DNA of 64,000 nt from Chrysemys picta bellii (taxonomy: Eukaryota; Chordata; Testudines; Emydidae): assembly GCF_011386835.1 (NCBI RefSeq), contig NC_088796.1, forward strand, positions 34,442,784 through 34,506,783, given 5' to 3'. The notes below the pieces were generated by a model. It saw only the letters and a list, made by a program, of their open reading frames with translations. It had not been told where the DNA came from and made no database searches. Positions 11,799 through 24,260 of this stretch are shown piece by piece; within the stretch, counting starts at the first letter, position 1, and each line of letters opens with the position of its first letter. Position numbers and translations under genes: made by a program.

Positions 11799-12019
11799 TA
11801 CTCCAGTAGGTTTCAGAGTGTACAGGTATCAGCAAAAACAATGGGGAGTCCTGTGGCACCTTAGAGACTAACAAATTTATTTGGGCATAAACTTTCGTGT
11901 GTTAGAGTCCACTTCATGATCTGATGAAGTAGGTTCTAGCCCACGAAAGCTTATGCCCAAATAAATTTGTTAGTCTCTAAGGTGCCACAAGGACTCCTTG
12001 TTGTTTTTACTCCAGTAGG
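11799..12019 (-). mobile_element. Palindromic SINE-like element with 12-bp TSD
   Basis: The element (11811-12007) is flanked by the exact duplication TACTCCAGTAGG (11799-11810 and 12008-12019). Its arms are inverted: ggggagtcctgtggcacctt (about 11842) with aaggtgccacaaggactcc (about 11980), and caaatttatttgggcataaa with ttatgcccaaataaatttg. The hairpin is nearly loopless, about 150 bp, centred near tcatgatctgatga. The unpaired tail (tttcagagtgtacaggtatc) is at the left, so its orientation is opposite to the 281-581 copy. Confidence 0.82.
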
Positions 12020-14613
12020 GCTACTGAACGTTTGCTATGCTAACGGACACAAATTTGTAGAGATATTAATTCCTATTAAAGATTCATATCAAGTTGTTTT
12101 TTCTTAACCTGTGTCCATTCCTTAATTCCTAACTTGATTTTCTTCCACCCTCTTCAATTAATAAATTTGTAAAGTTTCAAGTAATCCAGTCAAGAGCTCT
12201 GCACTCCTAAAGATCGGACTGAATAATGCAGAGACCGAAGATGGAGGTGAGCAAAAGCTACACCCTGGAATCCAAATCCTTACAAATTTTGGAGTAAGTG
12301 TGGGGGAAGAATCTCAAAGGTCCAAATCCAAACCAGGCCTGCAGTTTTGGTTTCGTGTCACAGCCAAAACCATCTGGGGTCCATATTTTAGTACATAACA
12401 GACTCAAACCTTGTGAAGGCAGCTCAGAGTTCAGCACCTTCAGACTTTTAAGTATAATCCTGATTCACCCCATATCCTAGCCTAAACCTATGTCAGATCC
12501 AAAGCACTGCCTCATTTATTCATCTCTGAATGACATCTCTCCTTCTCAAGTTAAGCAGTGCATTTCCTTCAAAAGCCTTTACACAAGACTTTAGGAAGGA
12601 GTTCTGAGTCCCTCTGTTCTTTTAATCTAAGGAGTCCAGGCTTCCATATTTTTGTTTATATAGCAGTAAAAAGAAATTCAACACATGCCAGTAAGTAAAA
12701 TACTCTAACTTAGAATGGGTTCAAAATCTTAGCCCTAAAGAACTTACAATTCAAAATATTGAAGAGTATAGTGCCTTGAATAAAGTCAAAGAGGCATGTG
12801 CCCGTTATCACCAACAAGCTTCACAGAAAAGGACCCGATTTTGAAGGAGAAGAAACAGGGTAAAAGACAACTCTAAGGGACAGGTTAATAAGTAGGAGCA
12901 AAGGAATAGTCAGACAAATGGCATAGAAAGGTAGTGATACTCAGGCTTTTGCAACCTGAAATAGGGAAAGAAAAGTCAGTGTGGTGGAAGAGAAGTACAA
13001 CCTTGACATCAATGTTTGTGCATTCATGCAACAGACCCCAAATTCCAGTTCATTTGACTTTCACAACACTTCAGAGAGTCTTTGTTTTTGAAAACCCACA
13101 TCTTCCTGGATTCATTCATTAAGATTGTTTGTGGTCAGAATATACACAGATATCTGTATAAATATAGTTTAAAGTATCTACCAAACTTCTTAATTTTTTT
13201 AGTTTCTATTTGTTTCCACCAACTAATTTTTCAACTTTCTCTAGTATCTCTGCATTGTGCAATTTATATAATTAGAACAGCTCTCACTGAACTCATTTTT
13301 TCCAGATTCCAAAGCAGCTAACATTCTATTCAATAATCCACTAGTCACCTTATCAATATACAAACATAATTGGTGTTCCCCATATTAAGTTGCCTGTTAG
13401 TCACTCATCTCTTTGTGGTCCCTTTCATCCTCAAGACCACTCCAGTTTCAAAGTTTTGATCTAGAGTTCTCAGTGTGTTGTAGTTCTCTTCCAGACACCT
13501 TCAACTTTCAGAGATGAGCCCCCTTCCTTTCTGTATCCTGGTAGAGACCCTCATCTACCAGAATTACAAAATGGTATGCACAACAGACTTCCGATCACAG
13601 CAAGTGTTTACAAGTAGATTCGATTTGGAAGGATTCGATTTTTATCTGTGCCAGTGAGCGTCAATTTCACCACACCACACCCACACATATATTTCCATTG
13701 ATAAGAAAAATTTATAGATAGGCAGAGTAAGAAAAATGCTGCTTGAGAATTTAGAGTTTGATTTCTGGATATTATATTTATTTTGGCATGTGATATTGAC
13801 AATGTTGGTTTTAATGATTATAAAGCTTTAATTTCTTGAATCTCAACATCTGTCATTAAATAATTGTCTGACCCCCACATTGTCCTAAATTTTGAACAAC
13901 TAAAGATTTCCAAAATAAATGATAAAATAAAAAAATGCATAAGAACAAACATGGATAATATCCATGTAAATTTTAAAAATTGATATCAGCCAAGCCTATT
14001 TATTAGTTATATCCAGGCAAATACAGAGCTTCCTTAATAGAAATACAAAGTGTCAGGTCTCCTTCTATGGGAGATGCTGAGAAAGGGGCATCAAGTCTGG
14101 CTTTGAAGAACTGGAATGGGAGGCAAATCAGCCAGTTTTTGTTCATCCCTTGCCCCATCTCCAGCTATTTCAAGCCCCCTCAAGTCTAGTCCAAATCACA
14201 GAGCACCCTAATTCCAACAGAGGTCAACTTTAATAACTAAGCTGTTTATCAAATACCCAGTTCTATCTTTAGAAAATTTTAGATCACAAAAGGCAGTGGA
14301 GCATACACCCAGTAAGATGGCATCTGTTAAAATAAGCCTCCTGCTGCTACAGGAAAAGACTGTCTTTTCTCCTCCTCTTGCTCTTTATATAATGATTTAT
14401 TATTTGTATTCCAGCAGCACCAAGAGTAAACTAAGTACTGCACACACCTGCAGAGGCAAATAGTTCCTGCCTTGAAGAGTACACCAGTTTATCCAATCTC
14501 TGTTTCCCTCCAGCCAGAAAAAACAGTCAATAGGCTAATAATGTTCATTCAGAAAAAAAAGAAGTGTTAACCAATTATTAATAAGGCCCACTAAGGCACC
14601 CCAATCATAGCGG

Positions 14614-14749
14614 GCTCAGATTAGGGTTGCCAACTCTCCAGGATTGTCTGGGAATCTCCAGGAATTAAAGATTAATCTTGAATTGAAGCTCACATGTGAT
14701 GAAACCTCCAGAAAAATGTCCAACCAAACTTGGCAACCCTAGGTCAGAT
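14614..14749. mobile_element. Short hAT-like MITE, tagggttgcc ends, 8-bp TSD
   Basis: A 120 bp element (14622-14741) begins tagggttgcc and ends ggcaaccctа-type inverted sequence (tggcaacccta). It is flanked by gctcagat and ggtcagat (7 of 8 bases equal), an 8-bp TSD typical of hAT transposition. It shares its termini with the 716 bp element at 61.1 kb. Confidence 0.78.
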
Positions 14750-15934
14750 GCATGCTAGCCACACTACACTGGCACTGTGACAATGAGGTCACACACACTC
14801 CATATTTCAGTCATATGTAGCCCCTTGGGCTACATGAGAATTAGAAGTTTCTTGGAAAAAAGTCTTTACTCCATGTACAGCTGCCATCTTCAAGTTTCCT
14901 GGCTGTGCAACAGGAGTGTCTTATACTACCAATCTAAAACAAAAGGAATAGGCTGCAACTCTCTTATTGCAGCCACAGCATTACATACCTTCTGTTAATT
15001 TATTGTTCTTCCTTATTTTATAGAGGTTATGACAGAATATAAAGTTAAATACAGGCATTAACTTTGTTCAACATAATTTATACCAGATAAGCCAAAGTGA
15101 TTATTACTGTAGTAGCAGTTACGTAATGGACCCTGAACTGGGGGTAAAGGATAAAGGCATTACTGTACTGTTCTAAGAACAGTCACAATTCATGATAAGA
15201 AAAAAGTTTTCCTCACTTTATTTTAAAGCAAAATCACAAGTTGCTCTTTTAGTTTGGTGACACTTGTTTCTTTAAAAAGGCATCATCAAGAACTTAAAAT
15301 CTCATATTTTAAGTCTAATTTCCTTATTCATGTTGCCAATATTAAAATTGGCTATGTTAAGAGTCTAGTTTACTTCTAATTATTCTGTTACTTACCCTTC
15401 TTTCTCCCCTTTCCTCAATTTGAGTAGTCAGAAAACTATTGTAGCTCTTCTCAGTCTTAGCCACCACTGATTTCACTTCTTGGTTCTCACATACTAGTCA
15501 TGCTATAGTATTTGGTTTGAAAACATTGTAGGGGAATGTTTTGGACACAACACACTTTTGTTTAACTGAACCTGAAACAAAAGTAGTTTTAGGCACACAA
15601 GTTTCATAGTCTGGGCTGCAGTGATATACTCATGTGTATTTGTTTTATTCACAAAAATAAAGTTATGCATATACACTGGAACTACTCACAGCACCACAAC
15701 ATAAAGTTAAGCACATAAGTATGTTCCTGAAACTCTTACTCCTCTTGTCTAACAGGAAAAAGAAATTGGATGCAGCCAAAAATGGCATAGCCCCCACAAA
15801 TTTAAGAGGAAAATAGAACAGAGTTTATTTTAACTTCAAAACTGAAAACTTTGTAGGGACCTAATGAAATATTTTAAGTTAAGAAAACTTGGGAATTGGG
15901 AACCGGACTATGAGAAGTCAACCGGAGTAATACT

Positions 15935-16110
15935 TGGCGGGCTCCAGGGTGGGGCACAGAAGGGGACTCCGGGCTGGGGCTCAGAGATTTGGGGTGCAGG
16001 AGAGGGATCAGAGCTGGGGCAAGGGGTTGGGATGCAGGGGGTGTGAAGGCTCCAGCTGCAGTTGAAGGGTTTGGGATGTACGAGGGTGCTCCAGGCTGGG
16101 ATTCCACACA
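15935..16110. repeat. G-rich ggggtgcagg-type degenerate repeat block
   Basis: The block holds a run of degenerate units of about 14-25 bp (ggggctcagagatttggggt, gcaggagagggatcagagct, ggggcaaggggttgggatgc). The same style of sequence fills the interior of the hAT-like elements at 20.3-21.0 and 61.27-61.46 kb, so this is probably a fragment of such an element. The long open frames here are composition artefacts. Confidence 0.6.
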
Positions 16111-19100
16111 AGGAGTCTCCAACTGAATGCTATTCATTAGCAAAAAGTTTAGTGATTTTTTAAAATTAAAATACACTTTTACAGATCACATTCTTAATTC
16201 CTAGAATTATGCTGTGACCTAGCCCAGCACTCAGCTAACATTCCATCAAACTGTATAACCATAGGTTCTCAGGATTCAAGCTACAGGAAAAATTGAGTTT
16301 TCCCTATAAACTATGCAAATATAAGTGTTATACAAACATTCCTATAGGATAATGGAAGGATAGATTCTGTGGGAAGAGAGTGCCCAGGACTATTAAATAT
16401 TCAATTTGCCAATCAGTGGGAGTTTTGCCACGGCTTATCAGAATCCTATGGCCAGCAAGGAAACTAAGTCAAAAGTCAGATTCACATTGCTGAGGAAAGT
16501 CAGTGAGCAGCTGACACCAAGAAAGGTGCTGGACTATTCACTTAGGGGAAGACCACCTCAAAGACACCTTAGTTGGAGGAGTAGAGGTAGCAGAGCCCTC
16601 TTCCCCCACCCACCTTACCCAGAGCAGCCAGGAGGCTGACACAAAGCATAGAAGACCAATAGAAAGAGAGAGAGCCCCTCAGAACAGCCAGGAGGTTCTG
16701 CAATGACTGGAAGAGACAGAAAGCTCCTTGAAACAGAAGAGGGAAAGAGGTGCTTAGCATTTGTCAAAACACCTAGTAGCTAGACAGAGGCAGATACAGA
16801 AGGTGGAGATCAATGCACCCTCTTTATTCCCAGCAGCCAGGAATGAGTGAAGGGAGAAAAACTGGGCTGTTTGCCAGAATGCTGCCCCTGGACCTCACTG
16901 GCAGGTTCCCTTTACCTTGTCTTTCCTATTTATACCTGGCTAGTAGATCTTTCCTGCCCTGACCGTAAGTGCCTAAGATTGTTAGCTGAAGCATTTTTAA
17001 TACTATCATGTTTATACCAACCTAATGATTCTGATACTGTAATTTAAGAAAGCCTTCTGACAAACAGAGGGTACATATTTGCTTAAAGCTATACTAACTA
17101 TAATAAAACTGAGCTAACATTTCTTCCTGTTCCTTTCATACTATTTGCAACTTCTTTTTTCATTAGTGAGAACATGCCAATAACTTGCTGGGTGGCTGAG
17201 AAGGAATAAGATTAAGAAGAGTAATAACCACAATGCTCTTTAATAGCTACCTCGCTGGCCCAGCCTGTGATGTGATACAGATGGCATCTCAAAGAGGAAG
17301 TCATTTACTGTGCCATTCCTGCTGGATAAGGATGGCTGTGACTGCTCAGGAGTGCAGAAGTGGGAAGGGGGAGAGGGGGAAAGGATTTATCCTCTGGCTT
17401 GGAGGAGACTGTACATAGAAATTCTTGAGGCTGGGCATGGTGAAGGGGAGGGGGGAGAGATTTCTGTTTAAATCAATCATTTATTGTAAGGATTAAAGCT
17501 ATTCTCTCTCCACCAATTAAGGTTAGCTCTATGGGAAATTAGATTCTCATTTTCTTACCTACATTATCCACCCCAATTAAAAATGAATTACACATAACAT
17601 CTTTGAAGTACCTTATAAAAACATTAATGAGCTCATTAAGCTTCACCACCCCTGTTTTAAGTATGCAAACAAGTACAATTTGAGTTTTACAGATGGAGAA
17701 AACAGAGGCAGTGAGAGGTCAGTGGCCTGATTTTCAGAGTTGCTGACTGCCTGTAAATCCTACTGAACTCCACCTGTACATTCTGCTGCAAATATTCAGC
17801 ACATATTAGAATAATTGATTTTAACCACAGTAGTACAGGTAGGAATATACAGTGAATTTGAATCTGGCTGCATTAACATGATCACTTACAAAAATTATTA
17901 AAAAGGAAATCAACTTAAGGTCAAGACCTTGTTATTCCAGATTTTGTAGCTGTCCAGCCCACTCATATCTTGCCTTCCCTATTCCCAAAAAGGAAGCAGG
18001 CTGTCAAACAGGTGGAGAAGTTCTGCAGCTACAATCACAGATTTTCTGTTTAAAAGTCTGTGTGTAAAATGAATCTAGTGATTCAGGTTTTATTGAAAGC
18101 CTGTCAAGTTAGATGGTTTGACCATTTCCTCACCCCAAGCTAGAATACATTGGACTGCAACTGCTGAAAGTATTTTCAAGTCAATGACCATGAACTCTGT
18201 ACACATGACTGATTTTTAACTATGGAAAGATGCAAAGGTTCTCCTTTCCTGTGCAGGTTAGTAAGAATGTAGCACAGCAGTGTTCTACTTAAACAAACAG
18301 GGTTCTTAACAGATCCGGGTTATGATGGCAGGGTCAGAGAAACTACAGGTTTTCCATAACACACTACACCATCCCTAAGACCATGCCATTTTTCCCATAC
18401 TGTATCCCAATAGCACGCATCAGAATATAAATAAGAGAACTATTTTAGTAATCAGAGCCAGGCATTCTCTTGGCAACCTGGAGTTTTCATAACTTATAAC
18501 TGTTTCCAGAGCACACCAGTTGTGGCTTTAAACTGTCATTATTATAGTGTTTGAAAATAAATGTGCATTAAAATGCAGTTTAAGTAATTAGACCTAGTAT
18601 TTGTTTTTGAAAAAAAAAATATTTCTACTTTTGAAGCTAGACAAGTTTGTTCAGAGTTAGTTTAAAATTAATAAGCTTTTTATGTAACTGTCACATTTGA
18701 GTACACAGAAGGGTTCTACAATATGTTCAGATACATCTCATCTAACTTTTCTCAACTTTTATCTATATGAATAAGAAGGAAGCTAAGTGATACAGGGAAG
18801 TAAGTGCTTAGATACCACAATATTTCATGTGTGTAGAGGTATTATCTGCCCTGTTGAAGATTATAATAGAACCATTGGCTATATACAGATCAACTGCCTT
18901 GCCATATATTTTAGATGTCCGTTATTACAAACGTTCCCTTTGAGAAGAAAGTTCCATTTCCAATGCTGATGTGACCACAGATCTAAGAAGAGAATAAGAA
19001 GTGACAGAGTCTTGAGTCTGAATGAAATTCTGATTTTAATACAGGTCACAGAAAGAACTGTAAACATGAAAGCAAATAATGTGTGTATTGGGGAGGATGG

Positions 19101-19950
19101 AAGGAGAAGTGGACTTCTGCCTATTTTGTGGATGCTTCTTTATATGCAAGAGGTTGAAAGGTTAATTTTAACTAGAAAAAAGAAAAATTCAGATCTGTCT
19201 TTTTAAGATGATTCTGTGGTAACTGGAGAACCTCGTGAAGTGACATCACAGGAGGCTGAAAGCTAAACCGGGGGGGGGGGGGGAGGAGGGGAGACATTTT
19301 TACTCAACCTGCCTAAAAAAATTTTTTAATTAATATCCATTTGATGCCAATACCTGCTGTCACTTGGTAGAAAGGATGTCAGTTAAAGAGCTGACATTAA
19401 AAACTCTTACAGCTTAATTGGAGGGGTACAGTGAACATTGGAGGCCTACAGAACATCTTCAAGAAAAACTAAAAAAGAACAAACCTTTGCTGATATTTCT
19501 ATGTCAAGAAGGAGACATTATAAATAAAGCAGCACCAGGGGCACAACATTTAATTTTTCTACATCTTTTGTAGGTCACTTTTAAAGGTATCTTGATTTCA
19601 CAAGCTAAATCTCTTCAATGACTTACACAGCTCAAAAGTTTAATATTAAAAAAAAATTATGAATACAAGTGACAGCATCTAACTAGTTTTCAGATAAATA
19701 TTAATTGGAGAAGTTAACCAGAGTGGAACCCAAACAAACAATGGTAATAAGCAATTCAGCATTAAGATTGGAAAGCAGTTATAATCAAATGGTGAGCTCA
19801 TTCCCTATCATCCTGGAAGAATGGCTAGGTCTCACATGAGTAAGTCTGCAGTAGGAGGAAACAGCATAGCCACGATAAATTAAAAGGGGCCTATTTCTGA
19901 ATATCTGCACTAGGACTGCATAGGTGTTCCTGAAGTGATACTTGAGCACA

Positions 19951-19953
<3 letters not shown>

Positions 19954-19983
<30 letters not shown>
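19954..19983. repeat. (CA)n microsatellite
   Basis: A pure CA tract of about 30 bp. Confidence 0.97.
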
Positions 19984-19985
<2 letters not shown>

Positions 19986-20221
19986 TCACTTAGAACATAC
20001 GCAGACACTGGGAGTATAAGCACTCCCCAAATCATTAAGGGGTTCTTCTGCTTTAGATCATTAATAGTCAAAAGTTTTCATATCTAGACCAAAAAGACGA
20101 CGATGGAAGAATTGCTGCCAAGTCCCCCCCACTTTAAACAAATATAAATAACACAGTACAATAAAAACTAGCTCAAAGAACCAGCCTTCATCCCCCTAAA
20201 AAAGGGCACAAACATAATATC

Positions 20222-21349
20222 CCATAGGGAAGGGATGGGCAAACTTTTTGGCCTGAGGGCCACATCTGGGTATGGAAATTGTATGGCGGGCCATGAATGC
20301 TCACCAAATTGGAGCTGACTGCAAGAGGGTGTGAGGGGTCTGGCTGAGGGGGCAAGCTCTGGGGTGGGGCCAGAAATGAGGAGTTCAGGTTGGGGCAAGA
20401 AGCTCTGGGCTGGGGCAGGAAGTTGGGATGCAGGGGAGGGGGAAGGCTCTAGCTGGGGGGAGGGTCTGGCAAGGGGGAGGTTGCTGGGAAAGGCTCCGGC
20501 AAGTCCCTGCTGCTGGAGCCCTTCCCTGCTGTAGAGAGAGGTCCCAGCAGCAGCAAGCTGCTGATCTGTTTTTTTTGTTCCCCCGCCCTGCTCTGTCTCC
20601 TCCCCACCACCAAAGCATTTCACTGATGTGTAGCTACACCAGGGGTGGGCAAACTTTTTGGCTGAGGGCCACATCTGGGAATAGAAATTGTATGATGGGC
20701 CATGAATGCTCACAAAATTGGGGTGGGGGTGCGGGCTCTAGGGTGGAGCCAGAAAGGAGGAGTTCAGAGTGCAGGAGGGGGCACCGGGCTGGGGGAGGGA
20801 GTGCAGGGGGGTGAGGGCTCCAGCTGGGGGTGTGGGCCCGGGGTGGGGCTGCAGGGCTGGGGGTGCAGGAGGGTGCTCCAGGCTGGGACTGAGGGGTTCA
20901 GAGGGCAGGAGGGGGATCAGGGCTGGGGCAGGGGGTTGGGGCATGGGAGGGGGCCAAGGGTGCAGGCTCCGGGCGGCACTTACCTCCTCAAGCAGCTCCT
21001 GGAAGCAGCAGCAGCGTCCCCCCCCCTCTGGCTCCTATGCAGAGGTGCGGCCAGGTGGCTCTGCGTACTGCCTCACCCACAGGTGCTGCCCCCACAGCTC
21101 CCATTGGCCCTCATTCCTGGCCAACGGGAACTATGAGGGCAGCGCTTGGGGTAAGAACTGTGTGCAGAGCCCCCTGGCTGCCCCTACGCATAGGAGCTGG
21201 AGGGGAGATATGCCGCTGCTTGCGGAAGCCGCGCGGAGCCACAGCATGCGGGGAACAGGACAAGCCCCCAACCCCGCTCCCCAGCGGGAGCTCGAGGGCC
21301 AGATTAAATGCAGCCCCCAGGCTGTAGTTTGCCCACCCCTGCCATAGGG
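20222..21349 (+). mobile_element. Nested composite hAT-like element, 8-bp TSD
   Basis: The outer element (20230-21341) is flanked by the exact 8-bp duplication CCATAGGG (20222-20229 and 21342-21349). Its ends are inverted: aagggatgggcaaac on the left and gtttgcccacccctg on the right. A second left end (aggggtgggcaaactttttg) occurs at about 20642, and about 60 bp after it repeats what follows the first. Between them lies part of a different MITE (about 20500-20640, ending gatgtgtagctacac). The interior is a G-rich degenerate repeat followed by a passenger-like block with ctcctggaagcagcagcag and cccattggcc. There is no transposase. The frames of up to 192 codons on both strands are base-composition artefacts. 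Confidence 0.8.
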
Positions 21350-23167
21350 GTTACTATATCCTCTCATTACAATTTACAAACATCTCCCCCCGGTCAGAAT
21401 CTTTGCAGCATAAAACCAAATCATAACCGCAAGTTTATTCTGTGGTCAGAACTGTAGCCACACATGAGTTAATGCACAGTAGTTACAATGCTGTGGTCAT
21501 GTAACAATGTATCCCAAGAAGTTAAAGTACGGTATATTTTAAGAGAGTCCTGTTTCTCACACACAGCACCACTGTGATATCTTCATGTTCATCTCACATG
21601 GCCCAGTCTTGTTCCCTCTGAAGTCAATCAGGAGATTTGCCATTGATTTCAGCAGAAGTTGGATGGTGAAAAAGTTTACATTAGGGTTTCTGTGCTTCAT
21701 GACAGACTATAAATAAACTGTACAGAATTGGCAAAACTGGGAGTTTTCTTTTAATTTTACACTGATGCCTGAAAAGCAGACAATTACTGTTTAAAAATTG
21801 TCTCCTGAAATCAGTATTTTCCACTGACTTCAACAGGCTTTGGATGAGGCCCAAATTTATTTTATTGAAGCAGACTCCCAGCAAAGAGGGGGAAGCCCTC
21901 CCATCCCCCCCCCCTTTTTTTTTTTAATGGACAGTTAAAAGCAGGTTGGATGGAGCACTCAAGACCATATGAAAGGGAACAAATCACACTAGCAGACAAG
22001 AGGATGGACTGCTTGTACTTACGGGTCTTTACCATCTCCGACTTCTGTAAGTAGAGTCTAGAATTCTAACATAACCTGCTAATTGATTACTTTTTATTGA
22101 GGCTTTTGTGACCTTAATCTTTTGTGACTAGTAGGGACTTTTCAAACTTTTGTAGCTATTTATTGTGTTCTTCCAGTCATCGCACTTTTGGTAGTTGGTT
22201 TCACATATTTGGTCTAGCTGAACTAAACCTGAAGACATTCTTCCCACTTCCACCCATAAGTGCTGCCACCAGTCATGTGCTGGGAGGGGGAGGGAGGCTA
22301 AGACCCTCTATGTTGTTTGCCCAATGTAAAAGGTCTCTTTAGTCAGTTGCTCCCTGATTGTGTAAAATAACCTCTTTTACTTTCCTTTGATTATCACATT
22401 TGATCTCCATCCTTCTCCTTCCCCTCCCACAACCACCTAATATAGGTAGAGAGATTTACTGATCAATTGAACTGCTCACCTGCATCTTCATAATTGTGCC
22501 AGGGACAGAATGATAAGTTTTTAAAATTTAATCCATCAGTTTTCCATGAAGGCAAACAACTATAGTAAGTACACTATATACAGTTTGAACTGAAGCTACT
22601 AAAACCCAGTTGCTTCCACCTAAAACATAAGAGCCAGACCAGTGGTTTAAGACAATGGCTATTAACTAGTAAATGCTAGATTAAGACTAACTCTGGATTT
22701 TTGCTTCCTAATATGGCAGAAGTGACAGCTTCTGCATGAAGTGGATCACATTATGCAAAGTGAAGGGAGTTTTTTGGTGCTGTTCTTGGCAGCAAAAGCA
22801 TTCGGGGATCAGGAAAAACAAAAACAGGGTGAGGAAAAAGCCTTGCAGTTTTGGTCAGTCACCTGTGCTCTCAATAGATCTTAGAAGAGAATGCTTCTCT
22901 CACGTGCACCGTAGCTAAATTGAAGACAAGTTGCCCCTTTCACCGGACTCTGAAGATTCAACAACAATTTGCATTCTAGAAGTTTAACATCCACATAATG
23001 ATAAACTTGGAAGTGGTACCAACAGTATGTTTGTGAGTCACAAGAAGTCAAGGTAGAGGTGGCAAGGCTGGGGAACTACAGCGTTCAGGAACTGCAACAC
23101 TACACAGAAATAGGCATTGTTTGATCAGCACTGACACCTCAGCTGTCATTTAAGCTTTGCCTTCACT

Positions 23168-23682
23168 GAGGCTACATCTACAATACACACACTAACACAG
23201 CAGCATGTAGCTCAGGGTGGCCCGCAGGCCGAATTCGGGCCACCAGCCATTTTAATCTGGCCCTCAAGCTCCCAGATGTGGCCCTCGGGCCAAAAAGTTT
23301 GTTCACCCCGGTGTAGCTACACATCAGCGAAATACTTTAGAGGTGGGGAGGAGACAGGGTGGGGCGGGGGAACAAAACAAACAGATCAGCAGCTTGCTGC
23401 TACTGAAGCCTCTCTCTACAGCAGGGACGGGCTCCAACAGCACAGGAGCAGCAGGACACTATGCTGCTAAAAACAGCAGCGTAGACAGGAAGCAATGCTT
23501 GGGGTAGTAGGAAGGGTCTACGGTATGTACTCACATACATACCCACCCCCTTCAGGGCATCTTTTCGCTGCTCACCTAAGCTGTGCCCCACCAGCTATAA
23601 TGTTATTTGTGCTGGGGGCAGGGGCTACATGTTCACGTACTCTACGCTGCACGCTTCTTTTGGTGGAGTGTAGACAGACCAT
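23168..23682. mobile_element. MITE (gaggctacatctaca ends) carrying a hAT remnant
   Basis: The left end gaggctacatctacaatac and right end ggagtgtagacagacc form imperfect terminal inverted repeats of the same general type as those at 0.85 and 3.4 kb. The body (23312-23450) is the inverse of 20500-20640. A short hAT derivative is inserted at 23215-23311. Confidence 0.65.
23207..23319 (-). mobile_element. 97-bp internally deleted hAT-like element
   Basis: The element at about 23215-23311 (cagggtggcccgcaggcc ... aaaagtttgttcaccccg) reads on the minus strand as a caaactttttggcc-type end, like the element at 20.2 kb. Flanks atgtagct and gtgtagct (7 of 8 bases equal) look like its TSD. Nearly the whole interior is missing. 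Confidence 0.65.
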
Positions 23683-24039
23683 GTGGGGAAAAATATGGGG
23701 AGGGGGGTTTTAAAACTAGAGAGATAGTTTATGAGAATTAACTAGGATTTTTACAGCAAGATTATGACTAAACATTTCAGCTATCCTTCTGTAGACCCAC
23801 ACCACTATCTTTTTTGGCAGTAGAGACATCGCCTTAGTCTCTGATCCACCCAGAGTGGAAAAGAGATACTGGTCCACATTTGTTCCAGACAAATTATAAT
23901 CCAATACTCTTCTGCAACTTTCACAATTCAATCCATCACTTTCAATATTTTAAAAATGAAGCTGATTTAAATCTAACAGAGTCAGCATTCTCTTATCTAA
24001 TTTGAAGTATTTATTAAACACAAAAGCATACTTATAGTC

Positions 24040-24260
24040 AGCGATGTTCTCTTTTATCAGAGGGGTAGCCGTGTTAGTCTGAATCTGTAAAAAGCAACAG
24101 AGGGTCCTGTGGCACCTTTAAGACTAACAGAAGTCTTGGGAGCATAAGCTTGCATCTGAAGAAGCGAGGTTCTTACCCACGAAAGCTTATGCTCCCAATA
24201 CTTCTGTTAGTCTTAAAGGTGCCACAGGATCCTCTGTTGCTTTTTAGCGATGTTCTCTTT
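24040..24260 (+). mobile_element. Palindromic SINE-like element, second subfamily, 15-bp TSD
   Basis: The element (24055-24245) is flanked by the exact duplication AGCGATGTTCTCTTT (24040-24054 and 24246-24260). The arms are inverted: agagggtcctgtggcacctt (about 24099) with aaggtgccacaggatcctct (about 24216), and ggagcataagct with agcttatgctcc. The unpaired tail at the left reads cagaggggtagccgtgttag. It is the same architecture as the copies at 0.3 and 11.8 kb with a diverged sequence (taagactaacagaagt instead of gagactaacaaattta). Confidence 0.85.

Noticed and set aside
20168..21347. Several 128-192-codon frames on both strands
   Set aside because: They lie within the G-rich interior of a non-autonomous hAT-like composite. 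The translations are low-complexity Gly/Trp/Pro repeats.
24055..24245. CRISPR-like array suggested by repeated taagactaacag motifs
   Set aside because: The repeats are the two arms of one palindrome, not direct repeats with spacers, and the context is a vertebrate nuclear intron.
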